This document shows, piece after piece, positions 15,769 to 22,711 of a stretch of 33,952 bases of DNA. The DNA is from an uncultured Prevotella sp. Its GTDB lineage: Bacteria > Bacteroidota > Bacteroidia > Bacteroidales > Bacteroidaceae. The notes under the pieces were generated by a model. The model was not told the DNA's origin, did no database searches, and was given only the letters and a program-made list of their open reading frames with translations. The position numbers and the translations under genes are program-made. The stretch is taken from positions 1 to 33,952 of the forward strand of contig CAKPWR010000029.1 in NCBI GenBank assembly GCA_934196725.1. The letters run 5' to 3'. Each line of letters opens with the position of its first letter. Positions within the stretch are counted from its first letter, which is position 1.

Positions 15769-16341
15769 ATGAAAAATATCGTAATTTTCGGTGCTCCAGG
15801 TGCAGGTAAAGGTACACAGAGCGACAAGATGATCGAGAAGTATGGTCTCGGTCACATTTCAACAGGTGATGTACTTCGTAATGAAATCAAGAATGGTACA
15901 GAGCTTGGTAAGACAGCTAAGGGATTCATCGACAATGGTCAGTTGATTCCTGATGAGTTGATGATTGACATCCTCGCAAGTGTATACGATAGCTTCGGTA
16001 AGGAGCACGCTGGCGTAATCTTCGATGGTTTCCCACGTACTACTCCACAGGCTGAGGCTTTGAAGAAGATGCTTTCTGAGCGTGGTCATAAGATTGCAGC
16101 CATGATTGAGTTGGCTGTTCCTGAGGATGAGCTGATGGCTCGTTTGATTAACCGAGGTAAGGAAAGTGGCCGTTCTGATGATAACGAGGAGACTATCAAG
16201 AAGCGTCTCAATGTTTATCACACTCAGACTGCACCTCTCATCGACTGGTATGAGAAGGAAGGTATCCACCACCACATCGAGGGTCTCGGTACAGTGGATG
16301 AGATCTTCGCCCGCGTTTGCAATGTTATCGACAACTTGTAA
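15769..16341 (+). CDS. adk: Adenylate kinase
   Basis: 190 residues, the short form without a zinc-binding LID insert. The P-loop is GAPGAGKGT at 8-16. HISTGDVLR, FDGFPRTTPQA and the LID arginines around LINRGKESGRSDDNEE follow in order. The enzyme converts ATP and AMP to two ADP in the cytoplasm and is essential. AAGGTAAAA precedes the ATG. No TAnnTTTG box is seen in the 43 bp upstream, so it is probably transcribed from the hpt promoter. A strong terminator follows. Confidence 0.96.
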   Translation: MKNIVIFGAPGAGKGTQSDKMIEKYGLGHISTGDVLRNEIKNGTELGKTAKGFIDNGQLIPDELMIDILASVYDSFGKEHAGVIFDGFPRTTPQAEALKKMLSERGHKIAAMIELAVPEDELMARLINRGKESGRSDDNEETIKKRLNVYHTQTAPLIDWYEKEGIHHHIEGLGTVDEIFARVCNVIDNL

Positions 16342-16353
16342 TCAAGATAAAAT

Positions 16354-16388
16354 AATCTTCCCCACAACCGAGTGGGGAAGATTTATTT
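16354..16388 (+). terminator. Intrinsic terminator after adk
   Basis: Perfect 12-bp arms AATCTTCCCCAC (16354-16365) and GTGGGGAAGATT (16372-16383) enclose a 6-nt loop, followed by the U-rich TATTTGTT. No clear promoter was found between here and obgE, so partial read-through may feed obgE. Confidence 0.85.
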
Positions 16389-16392
16389 GTTA

Positions 16393-16481
16393 AATAAAAG
16401 AAGAATCTTCTGTTCAATAAAGAAGAATCTTCCATTCAATAAAGAAGAATCTTCCATTCAATAAAGAAGATTTATTCGTTC
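16393..16481. repeat. Four tandem 22-bp repeats between adk and obgE
   Basis: The unit is AATAAAGAAGAATCTTCCATTC. Copies lie at 16393-16415 (23 bp, variant end), 16416-16437 and 16438-16459 (identical), and 16460-16481 (diverged). Each full unit contains the dyad GAAGA-A-TCTTC. The last copy shares GAAGATTTATT with the right arm of the neighbouring terminator, which suggests the array grew from it. Confidence 0.85.
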
Positions 16482-16502
16482 AATATAAAAAGAAAAAAAT
16501 AA

Positions 16503-17663
16503 ATGGCTGAATCCAATTTCGTAGATTATGTAAAGATCAACTGCCGCTCTGGTAAGGGTGGTAAAGGCTCCATGCACCTGCGCCACGTGAAGTACCAACC
16601 TAATGGCGGTCCTGACGGTGGCGATGGCGGACGTGGAGGAAGCATCTATCTTCGCGGCAACCACAACTACTGGACCCTGCTGCATCTGAAGTATCAGCGC
16701 CACTTCTTCGCCGAGCATGGTGGCAATGGAGGACGTGACAAGTGTCATGGCACCGACGGTAAGGACATCTATATCGATGTGCCTTGCGGTACCGTGGTCT
16801 ATAATGCCGAAACCGGAAAGTTCGTTTGCGATGTGGCTTACGATGGTCAGGAAGTGCTGCTTCTCAAGGGTGGTCGCGGTGGATTGGGTAACTTCCAGTT
16901 CCGTTCTGCCACTAATCAGGCGCCTCGTTATGCACAGCCTGGAGAGCCTATGCAGGAGATGACCATCATCATGGAGCTGAAGCTCCTTGCCGATGTGGGT
17001 CTGGTAGGTTTCCCTAATGCCGGCAAGTCTACCTTGTTGAGTGCAGTATCAAGTGCTCGTCCTAAGATTGCCAACTATCCGTTTACTACGCTCGAACCGT
17101 CACTGGGTATCGTAGATTATCGTGATCACCAGAGTTTTGTCATGGCCGACATTCCTGGCATCATCGAGGGTGCGAGCGAAGGAAAGGGCTTAGGTTTGCG
17201 ATTCCTGCGCCATATCGAACGCAACTCCCTGCTGCTCTTTATGGTACCGGGCGATACCGATGATATCAAGAAGGAATATGAGGTATTGCTGGGCGAGTTG
17301 AAGAATTTCAATCCGGAGATGCTCGATAAGCACCGTGTGCTTGCCATCACCAAGTGTGATCTCCTGGATGATGAGCTCATCGAGATGTTGAAGGAGACTC
17401 TTCCTACCGACCTTCCTGTGGTCTTCATTTCTTCTGTTACCGGACAGGGAATCCAGGAACTCAAGGATGTACTCTGGAAGGAACTGAACTCTGAGAGCAA
17501 TAAGCTGCAGGAGATTACAGCCGAGGATACCCTCGTGCATCGTGATAAGGACATGTCCCGCTTCCAGCAGGAACTTGAAGCTGAGGGTGAGGACATCGTT
17601 GAATATATCGATGAGGATGAAATTGAGGACGTAGATGACCTCGATGATTTCGAATACGAGTAG
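16503..17663 (+). CDS. obgE: GTPase Obg (CgtA), ribosome assembly and stress
   Basis: 386 residues. The glycine-rich Obg fold fills about residues 1-158 ([19 protein letters not shown]). The G domain follows, with G1 GFPNAGKST (169-177), G3 DIPGIIEG (216-223) and G4 TKCD (283-286, in place of the usual NKxD). The tail is strongly acidic ([16 protein letters not shown]), as in many Obg proteins. It acts on 50S ribosomal subunit maturation and growth control in the cytoplasm. It lies after the adk terminator and the 22-bp repeat array, without a recognisable TAnnTTTG promoter. Confidence 0.95.
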   Translation: MAESNFVDYVKINCRSGKGGKGSMHLRHVKYQPNGGPDGGDGGRGGSIYLRGNHNYWTLLHLKYQRHFFAEHGGNGGRDKCHGTDGKDIYIDVPCGTVVYNAETGKFVCDVAYDGQEVLLLKGGRGGLGNFQFRSATNQAPRYAQPGEPMQEMTIIMELKLLADVGLVGFPNAGKSTLLSAVSSARPKIANYPFTTLEPSLGIVDYRDHQSFVMADIPGIIEGASEGKGLGLRFLRHIERNSLLLFMVPGDTDDIKKEYEVLLGELKNFNPEMLDKHRVLAITKCDLLDDELIEMLKETLPTDLPVVFISSVTGQGIQELKDVLWKELNSESNKLQEITAEDTLVHRDKDMSRFQQELEAEGEDIVEYIDEDEIEDVDDLDDFEYE

Positions 17664-17671
17664 ATTTAAGT

Positions 17672-17698
17672 GAAGAGTGAAGAACGAAGAGTGAAGAA
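17672..17698. repeat. Two-copy 14-bp-period repeat after obgE
   Basis: GAAGAGTGAAGAA occurs at 17672-17684 and again at 17686-17698, a period of 14 bp. It is purine rich on the plus strand. Confidence 0.7.
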
Positions 17699-17726
17699 TT
17701 CATTTGTTTCGTGGGCGTAAGCCTAA

Positions 17727-17768
17727 TTTAACACTTAACATTTAACACTTAGCATTTGACATTAAATG
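17727..17768. repeat. 14-bp tandem repeat running into the pgeF start codon
   Basis: TTTAACACTTAACA (17727-17740) and TTTAACACTTAGCA (17741-17754) are followed by a diverged third unit, TTTGACATTAAATG (17755-17768), whose last three bases are the pgeF ATG. Copy-number change here would alter the leader without affecting the reading frame. Confidence 0.75.
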
Positions 17769-18608
17769 ATAAAGGAATATAATATAGCCGCAGATGTCAA
17801 GGCTTTCTCTACTACCCGTAAGGGTGGTGTGAGCCAGGGCAACTATGGCGAATTCAATATCAATGAGTTTTGCGGCGACAATGCAGAGCATGTTGCTGAG
17901 AACCGCAGACGTCTTGCCGCAGAGTTGGGCATAGATACTGCCCATCTCATCATGCCGCATCAGGTACATGGAGTAGAGGTGCGCAATATCGCCGGTGAGT
18001 TTCTTACCATGCCAGAGAACATCCGCAAGATGTTACTCGAAGGCGTAGATGCCGTGATGACCGACCAGTCAGGCGTATGCATTGGCGTTTCTACAGCAGA
18101 TTGCATCCCCGTGCTTCTTTATGATGAGGAGCATCATGCTGCCGCCGCCATCCATGCCGGATGGAGAGGAACCTTGGCGCGCATCGTTCACAAGACTCTT
18201 CAGGAGATGGCTTTTGCCTATAAGACAGATTCCAAGAAACTGAAGGCGGTGATAGGTCCAGGCATTTCTCTTGACAGTTTTGAGGTGGGAGATGAGGTAT
18301 ATGAGGCATTTGAGCAGGCAGCCTTCCCGATGGAAGAGATTGCAGAGCAGCGCCCTAATTCAGCCTTCTCTGCCGACCCTGCCGAGCGTGAACGCCTGGC
18401 TGCCGAAGGTAATATAGTTCAGCCCCTGAAGTGGCACATCAATCTGCCTCTCTGCAATAAGCAGATTCTTCTGCACTGTGGTGTAGCCGAAGAAAACATT
18501 CAGGATTGCGGCATCTGTACCTTCCAGCACAGCGATGAATTCTTCTCTGCGCGCAAGTTGGGCGTAGATAGTGGTAGAATCTATACGGCTATCCTCTTGG
18601 AGAAATAA
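17766..18608 (+). CDS. pgeF: Peptidoglycan editing factor / purine nucleoside phosphorylase, laccase-domain (YfiH/YlmD) family
   Basis: 280 residues. The conserved metal-binding signature of the family is present: QVHG (His68), STADC (Cys113) and IHAGWRGT (His130). Members have been described as purine nucleoside phosphorylase/adenosine deaminase enzymes and, in E. coli, as a factor that removes mis-incorporated amino acids from peptidoglycan precursors. The old label polyphenol oxidase is misleading. A C-terminal FQHSDEFFSARK stretch is also typical. It follows obgE after 102 bp that hold two short tandem repeats, and it is closed by a strong terminator. Confidence 0.9.
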   Translation: MIKEYNIAADVKAFSTTRKGGVSQGNYGEFNINEFCGDNAEHVAENRRRLAAELGIDTAHLIMPHQVHGVEVRNIAGEFLTMPENIRKMLLEGVDAVMTDQSGVCIGVSTADCIPVLLYDEEHHAAAAIHAGWRGTLARIVHKTLQEMAFAYKTDSKKLKAVIGPGISLDSFEVGDEVYEAFEQAAFPMEEIAEQRPNSAFSADPAERERLAAEGNIVQPLKWHINLPLCNKQILLHCGVAEENIQDCGICTFQHSDEFFSARKLGVDSGRIYTAILLEK

Positions 18609-18625
18609 AATAAGATTTTCATGAT

Positions 18626-18678
18626 AACATCCATTTCTTTCTTTTCTATGAAACGAAGAGGGAGGAGTGGATGTTTTT
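18626..18678 (+). terminator. Long intrinsic terminator after pgeF
   Basis: AACATCCA (18626-18633) pairs with TGGATGTT (18668-18675). Inside it TTTCTTTCTTTTC (18634-18646) pairs with GAAGAGGGAGGAG (18655-18667), using several G-U pairs. The result is a 21-bp RNA stem with an 8-nt loop, followed by TTT. The G-U pairs work only on the plus strand, so this is the end of the obgE-pgeF transcript. Confidence 0.8.
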
Positions 18679-18680
18679 CA

Positions 18681-18708
18681 ATTTATAATTAATAATTTAT
18701 AATTAATT
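18681..18708. repeat. Two-copy 14-bp A/T repeat before the M23 peptidase gene
   Basis: ATTTATAATTAATA (18681-18694) and ATTTATAATTAATT (18695-18708). A second duplication, AAAGATATAGATAA, follows at 18714-18727 and 18733-18746, the last base being the A of the start codon. Confidence 0.75.
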
Positions 18709-18745
18709 TTCTGAAAGATATAGATAACGACAAAAGATATAGATA

Positions 18746-19957
18746 ATGAGTAGATTAAGAAAGAGATTAGGGCTTGTTGCCGTCTCGGGTATGCTGATGC
18801 TATCCCTGAGCAGCTTTATGCCCACAAAAAATGAGTTTACTGCCGCCGAGCAGCAGCAGGTGAGCATCGCAACACCAGGCCTCTTTGCCCAGAGTCAAGC
18901 ATTTAATGTAGACTTTGAGATATTCCGTGACAAGGAATATTCATTTCCGCTTCCTGTGGGCAAGGCTGGTTTGGAGAGCAACAATGTGATGCGAATCGAA
19001 ACTGCCAAGGGTGATGCAGTCAAGGCAATGTTCGACGGTTATGTCCGATTGTCACGTAAGACAGAGTCGATGGGTAACGTCATTGTGATCCGTCATGACA
19101 ACGGATTGGAGACCGTCTATGCCAATAATGCTGAGAATCTGGTTAAGGTGGGCGCCCATGTGGATGCCGGACAAACCATTGCCATCGTGGGAACCAGAGA
19201 GGGTGAAACTTATTGCGATTTCTCTATCATGGTGAATGGTGCCCGTATCAACCCTGAGACCATCATTGAGCCGAAGAGTCATAAGCTGCGCCGTCAGACC
19301 GTTCAGTTCCGCAAGGCAGGCAGCCATATCAATATCACTGTTATTGGCGGCAAGGACTCTTCTGTGTCCAGGAATGATAAGGCTTCTGCTGAGGATCATA
19401 AGAAGGGGAATGTCAAGTCAAGAAGTTTTTCGGGGCATGGCATGACGCTTGATCCTGACGAGGTGAACGATCCGTTTACCATTACCAATACCTTCGAGCT
19501 TGACTTGGAAAAGATGGAAGAGAAGGCATGGGCTTATCCTTTGCCTGATGCACGTGTCATCAGTCCATACGGTGGTGCGCGCCGCCATTCCGGCGTAGAC
19601 CTCAAGACCAAGGCAAATGATGAGATTGTTGCTGCCTTTGATGGTGAGGTGATTGCTTCCGGTCCTTATTACGGTTATGGCAACTGCATTCGCATCAAGC
19701 ATGCGTATGGTTTTGAGACCCTTTACAGTCATCAGTCTAAGAATATGGTGAAGAAGGGCGATAAGGTGAAAGCCGGTGAGGTTATCGGCTTGACGGGTCG
19801 TACTGGCCGTGCCACTACCGAGCATCTCCATTTTGAGATGTCGTTTGGAGGAAGACGTTTTGATCCAGCCATCATCTTTGATCACGGCAATCATAAGTTG
19901 AAAGCTTCTACCTTGCATCTTACCAAGGGAAAAGCTGTCAAGAGCGTTAAGAACTGA
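18746..19957 (+). CDS. Exported M23 peptidase with degenerate plus intact LytM domains
   Basis: 403 residues with an N-terminal signal or anchor segment (VAVSGMLMLSLSS). The domain at about 50-165 has the LytM fold pattern (FDGYVRLSRK, GNVIVIRHDNG, VGAHVDAGQTIAIVG) but lacks the HxxxD and HxH zinc ligands; the latter site reads YCDFSIM. The domain at about 255-390 keeps all of them: RRHSGVDLK, LYSHQS and HLHFEM. It should therefore cut peptidoglycan cross-links in the periplasm through its C-terminal domain, while the first domain may bind substrate or regulate. It is probably a single-gene unit between two terminators. No standard promoter is visible in the 67 bp upstream. Confidence 0.9.
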   Translation: MSRLRKRLGLVAVSGMLMLSLSSFMPTKNEFTAAEQQQVSIATPGLFAQSQAFNVDFEIFRDKEYSFPLPVGKAGLESNNVMRIETAKGDAVKAMFDGYVRLSRKTESMGNVIVIRHDNGLETVYANNAENLVKVGAHVDAGQTIAIVGTREGETYCDFSIMVNGARINPETIIEPKSHKLRRQTVQFRKAGSHINITVIGGKDSSVSRNDKASAEDHKKGNVKSRSFSGHGMTLDPDEVNDPFTITNTFELDLEKMEEKAWAYPLPDARVISPYGGARRHSGVDLKTKANDEIVAAFDGEVIASGPYYGYGNCIRIKHAYGFETLYSHQSKNMVKKGDKVKAGEVIGLTGRTGRATTEHLHFEMSFGGRRFDPAIIFDHGNHKLKASTLHLTKGKAVKSVKN

Positions 19958-19964
19958 TAAAAGA

Positions 19965-19985
19965 CCAAATCAAGGATTGATTTGG
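19965..19985. terminator. Hairpin after the M23 gene
   Basis: CCAAATCAA (19965-19973) and TTGATTTGG (19977-19985) form a perfect 9-bp stem with a 3-nt loop. No U-run follows on the plus strand. It probably supports the stronger terminator that follows or stabilises the 3' end. Confidence 0.5.
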
Positions 19986-20008
19986 AATAAAACTGATAGA
20001 TTAAAAAC

Positions 20009-20057
20009 TTCGCCCGTGAACTGTTGAAACCTCAACAGCGCACGGGCGAATGTTTTT
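20009..20057. terminator. Bidirectional intrinsic terminator between M23 and the AICAR transformylase unit
   Basis: Arms TTCGCCCGTG (20009-20018) and CACGGGCGAA (20041-20050) enclose an inner 7-bp stem, CTGTTGA/TCAACAG, with an AACC loop. TGTTTTT follows on the plus strand and GTTTTT on the minus strand, so it can end both convergent transcripts. Confidence 0.9.
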
Positions 20058-20080
20058 ATCTGTATGCAGAGAGATAGAAA

Positions 20081-20281
20081 TTATTTCTTCTTCTGCGATT
20101 TACGGTTGGCTCTCTGTTGGCGATACTTTGCCTTCTGACGGGCAGAGCCGCTGCCGTGAGCACCCGTAATATACTTTTTCTTCTTAGCCTTGGTCTTCAC
20201 CTTGTCGTCGTCGTCCTTCTTAGGACCGCCTCCGCCTTTGAAGACCATGCCACCCATGATAATATCGTCAATATCGCTCAT
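20081..20281 (-). CDS. Small, highly charged basic protein, function unknown
   Basis: 66 residues. It opens with an acidic MSDIDDIIMGGMVF, then a GGGGPKKDDDD linker, and ends in a long Lys/Arg/Gln-rich tail (about 20 basic residues). The basic tail suggests contact with RNA or ribosomes, and there is no signal peptide. AAGGT sits just before the ATG, and it begins 18 bp after the AICAR transformylase stop, so it is the last gene of that unit before the terminator. I do not recognise the family, and a chance ORF is possible but unlikely given its position. Confidence 0.62.
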   Translation of the reverse strand: MSDIDDIIMGGMVFKGGGGPKKDDDDKVKTKAKKKKYITGAHGSGSARQKAKYRQQRANRKSQKKK

Positions 20282-20299
20282 ACCTTATTATATTATAGA

Positions 20300-21484
20300 T
20301 TAGTGATGGAAGAGGCGAACGTGAGTGAACGCCATGGCAATGCCGTACTTGTCGCAAGTATCGATAACATTATCGTCACGGATGCTACCGCCTGCTTCTG
20401 CTATGTATTCAACACCACTCTTGTGAGCACGTTCGATGTTGTCGCCGAATGGGAAGAAAGCATCGCTACCAACGCTTACACCCTTGTTCTGTGCTATCCA
20501 AGCCTTCTTCTCCTCGCGGGTCAATGGCTCAGGCTTCTCTGTGAAGAACTGCTCCCAAACGCCATCCTGCAATACGTCTTCCCACTCGTCAGAGATATAA
20601 ACGTTGATGGTGTTGTCACGGTCGGCACGGCGAATCTTCTCCTTGAAAGGCAGGTTCATTACCTTAGGACACTGGCGCAACCACCACTCGTCTGCCTTTG
20701 AACCAGCAAGGCGGGTACAGTGGATACGGCTCTGCTGACCGGCACCAATACCGATAGCCTGACCGTCCTTCACGTAACATACTGAGTTACTCTGAGTATA
20801 CTTCAGGGTGATGAGCGAGATAATCAGGTCGCGCTTAGCCTCAGGAGTGAAAGTCTTGTTCTTGGTAGGGATATCCTCGAAGAGAGCAGGATCATCGAGC
20901 TTCACCTCGTTGCGGCCCTGCTCGAAGGTAACACCGAATACCTGCTTGTGCTCGATAGGAGCTGGCACGTAGTCTGGGTCAATCTGGATGACGCAGTAAG
21001 TACCCTTGCGCTTCTCCTTCAATACCTTGATTGCCTCAGGAGTATAGCCCGGAGCAATCACGCCGTCGCTCACCTCACGCTTGATGAGCAGGGCAGTAGC
21101 CTCGTCGCATACGTCGCTTAGGGCAACGAAGTCGCCGTAAGAGCACATACGGTCGGCACCGCGTGCACGGGCATAGGCACATGCCAGCGGAGAAAGCTCA
21201 AACTTCACGTCGTCCACGAAGTAGATCTTCTTCAAGGTGTCGCTCAGCGGCAGGCCGATGGCAGCACCGGCAGGAGAAACGTGTTTGAAACTAGCGGCAG
21301 CAGGCATACCTGTAGCAGCCTTCAGTTCCTTGACCAATTGCCAAGAGTTGAAAGCATCCAGGAAGTTGATGTAGCCAGGGCGGCCGTTGATAACTTCGAT
21401 AGGCAGTTCCCTTCCGTCATCCATATAGATGCGCGAAGGCTTCTGATTCGGATTACATCCGTACTTAAGTGCTAATTCTTTCAT
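20300..21484 (-). CDS. Stand-alone AICAR transformylase (phosphoribosylaminoimidazolecarboxamide formyltransferase)
   Basis: 394 residues, covering only the transformylase part of PurH; the N-terminal IMP cyclohydrolase domain is absent. Recognisable segments are SFKHVSPAGAAIG, SPLACAYARARGADRM, VGSDAFFPFGDNIERA, GGSIRDDNVI and AMAFTHVRLFHH. It formylates AICAR with 10-formyl-THF in the penultimate step of IMP synthesis. The start at 21484 (MKELALKYGCNPNQ) is preferred over an upstream in-frame one at 21544, because the promoter -7 box lies at 21514-21521, inside the longer frame. A bifunctional purH probably exists elsewhere; this cannot be seen here. Confidence 0.93.
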   Translation of the reverse strand: MKELALKYGCNPNQKPSRIYMDDGRELPIEVINGRPGYINFLDAFNSWQLVKELKAATGMPAAASFKHVSPAGAAIGLPLSDTLKKIYFVDDVKFELSPLACAYARARGADRMCSYGDFVALSDVCDEATALLIKREVSDGVIAPGYTPEAIKVLKEKRKGTYCVIQIDPDYVPAPIEHKQVFGVTFEQGRNEVKLDDPALFEDIPTKNKTFTPEAKRDLIISLITLKYTQSNSVCYVKDGQAIGIGAGQQSRIHCTRLAGSKADEWWLRQCPKVMNLPFKEKIRRADRDNTINVYISDEWEDVLQDGVWEQFFTEKPEPLTREEKKAWIAQNKGVSVGSDAFFPFGDNIERAHKSGVEYIAEAGGSIRDDNVIDTCDKYGIAMAFTHVRLFHH

Positions 21485-21513
21485 CTTGTAAGAAATATAA
21501 TTGAATTCTGCTG

Positions 21514-21545
21514 CAAAATTACAACTTTTTTGTGGTAAAAACAAA
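21514..21545 (-). promoter_or_regulatory. Promoter of the AICAR transformylase gene
   Basis: The minus strand has TTTG (21545-21542), 20 bp, then TAATTTTG (21521-21514) followed by CA. This is a full Bacteroidetes consensus match about 30 bp upstream of the chosen ATG. Confidence 0.75.
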
Positions 21546-21585
21546 AATAATCAGGAAAACATTATCTCGTTTCAATTTTATTATG

Positions 21586-21593
21586 TACTTTTG
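21586..21593 (+). promoter_or_regulatory. -7 box for the 84-residue protein gene
   Basis: TACTTTTG followed by C, 68 bp upstream of the ATG at 21662. The -33 element is weak. Confidence 0.5.
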
Positions 21594-21661
21594 CTCCCAG
21601 TTAGAATAAATGAAATTTGAGAAAATAGAGAAATAGAGAATTTGAGAAAGGGAAAATCACA

Positions 21662-21916
21662 ATGAAGAATGATTTGAAAATTCTCGCCGTGGCTTTAGAG
21701 AAAAAGCTCGGCAAGGCACACGCACAGCACGATGAGAAGCATAGTACAACAAAGGTGCTGCACAAGGTGTGGGATATTTTGAAGGGAAAGGAGAAACCGT
21801 CTATTCAGACGCTCAACCGCCTGGCATTGCTTGCAGGCTTTCAGAGCTGGGCTGATTTCCAGGGCGCATTGCATGGTACGGACGATGGCTTGACGAACTA
21901 TAGCACCGGGGAATAG
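21662..21916 (+). CDS. Conserved-looking 84-residue protein, function unknown
   Basis: The protein is soluble and mostly helical. Residues 46-70 (PSIQTLNRLALLAGFQSWADFQ) resemble the 'choose a repressor helix, then xGFxSWxDF' segment that appears in small Bacteroidetes proteins related to HTH domains, so nucleic-acid binding is possible but unproven. An A/G-rich leader with repeated GAGAAA/TAGAGA units precedes it, and a clear terminator follows 7 bp after the stop. It is a stand-alone gene with its own -7 box at 21586-21593. Confidence 0.68.
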   Translation: MKNDLKILAVALEKKLGKAHAQHDEKHSTTKVLHKVWDILKGKEKPSIQTLNRLALLAGFQSWADFQGALHGTDDGLTNYSTGE

Positions 21917-21923
21917 CCAATAA

Positions 21924-21951
21924 CCCTTCACTCAATGTGAGGGGATTTTTT
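21924..21951 (+). terminator. Intrinsic terminator after the 84-residue protein gene
   Basis: Arms CCCTTCAC (21924-21931) and GTGAGGGG (21937-21944), with one T-G pair and a 5-nt loop, are followed by ATTTTTT. Confidence 0.85.
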
Positions 21952-22011
21952 ATATAAGATATCCTGATAGAAGGTATTCTTGAGATGTAAGATAGGTTTG
22001 AACAAATATAG

Positions 22012-22045
22012 AAAGGGCACCCAATCGAAAGATCGGATGCCCTTT
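22012..22045 (-). terminator. Terminator of rplS
   Basis: On the minus strand AAAGGGCATCCGATC pairs with GATTGGGTGCCCTTT across a TTTC loop: 15 bp with two G-U pairs that form only in the minus-strand RNA. The following sequence, CTATATTTG, is only modestly U-rich. Confidence 0.75.
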
Positions 22046-22079
22046 TTCAAATTCTAATTTTAATAGGTAACTAAGAAAA

Positions 22080-22445
22080 TTACTCAGCGCTCTTTGCGAT
22101 GGTCTTCTTCTCAGCGATACGAGCCTTCTTACCTGTGAGCTTACGCAAGTAATACAACTTAGCGCGACGTACCTTACCGTGCTTGTTCACCTCGATAGAA
22201 TCGATAGCTGGTGACTCGATAGGGAAGATACGCTCAACACCTACAGTACCAGACATCTTGCGAACTGTGAAACGCTTCTTGTCACCATGACCAGAGATCT
22301 TGATAACAACACCACGATAGAGCTGGATACGCTCCTTAGTACCCTCGACGATTTTGTAAGCGACTGTGATAGTGTCACCTGCCTTGAACTCAGGGAACTT
22401 CTTGCCGGTTGCAAATGCTTCTTCAGCAACTTTAATCAAATCCAT
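22080..22445 (-). CDS. rplS: 50S ribosomal protein L19
   Basis: 121 residues, normal for L19. Characteristic segments are [52 protein letters not shown] and [20 protein letters not shown]. The protein sits at the 30S-50S interface. The start at 22445 ([11 protein letters not shown]) is chosen because the frame further upstream is leader RNA downstream of the promoter at 22542-22573. A single-gene unit with its own terminator. Confidence 0.96.
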   Translation of the reverse strand: MDLIKVAEEAFATGKKFPEFKAGDTITVAYKIVEGTKERIQLYRGVVIKISGHGDKKRFTVRKMSGTVGVERIFPIESPAIDSIEVNKHGKVRRAKLYYLRKLTGKKARIAEKKTIAKSAE

Positions 22446-22535
22446 TTTTTGTATAAAATTAAAAATTGTTTGTCGTTCCAACGCAACATGGACGGGTAAC
22501 ACTTCTACCCAGACAACAGCGGTTACGCCGAAAAG
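22446..22535 (-). promoter_or_regulatory. Structured rplS leader RNA
   Basis: About 90 nt lie between the predicted transcript start and the rplS ATG. The leader is far more G/C-rich than other gaps here. It can form GGGTA/TACCC (7-nt loop), enclosed by TTGTC/GACAA, plus a GTTG/CGAC stem close to the 3' end. This could be an autogenous L19 regulation site; no such element was confirmed. Confidence 0.45.
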
Positions 22536-22541
22536 CGGGTG

Positions 22542-22573
22542 CAAAGTTACGATTTTTTCTCGTATCTCGCAAA
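22542..22573 (-). promoter_or_regulatory. Promoter of rplS
   Basis: The minus strand has TTTG (22573-22570), 20 bp, then TAACTTTG (22549-22542) followed by CA, a full match to the Bacteroidetes consensus. Confidence 0.78.
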
Positions 22574-22641
22574 TTTTCAGCTACTTTCTTTCTTTTTTCT
22601 CGCAGATTTAACTCTTTTTCTTTCTTGTCAACGTCTTTTCT

Positions 22642-22668
22642 CACAGATTTCACGGATTTCACAGATTT
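22642..22668. repeat. Three-copy 9-bp tandem repeat before the nucleotidase genes
   Basis: CACAGATTT, CACGGATTT and CACAGATTT occur back to back at 22642-22650, 22651-22659 and 22660-22668. They lie just upstream of the -7 box at 22675. Confidence 0.8.
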
Positions 22669-22674
22669 ATTTTG

Positions 22675-22682
22675 TATTTTTG
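22675..22682 (+). promoter_or_regulatory. -7 box for the split 5'-nucleotidase pair
   Basis: TATTTTTG followed by CA, about 30 bp upstream of the ATG at 22712. It rules out longer in-frame starts such as 22466. No clear -33 box; the 9-bp repeats occupy that place. Confidence 0.6.
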
Positions 22683-22711
22683 CACTCCGAAACATTAAGA
22701 TAATAATAAGA

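Noticed and set aside
16393..16481. The 22-bp repeats as a CRISPR array
   Set aside because: The copies are directly adjacent with no spacers and no cas genes nearby.
20117..20701. A 194-codon plus-strand open frame
   Set aside because: Antisense to the AICAR transformylase and the small basic gene, with no recognisable domain.
22466..22711. Longer N-terminus for the 5'-nucleotidase C-terminal domain protein
   Set aside because: It overlaps the divergent rplS promoter and leader, and the -7 box at 22675 sets a later transcript start; 22712 gives a normal signal peptide.
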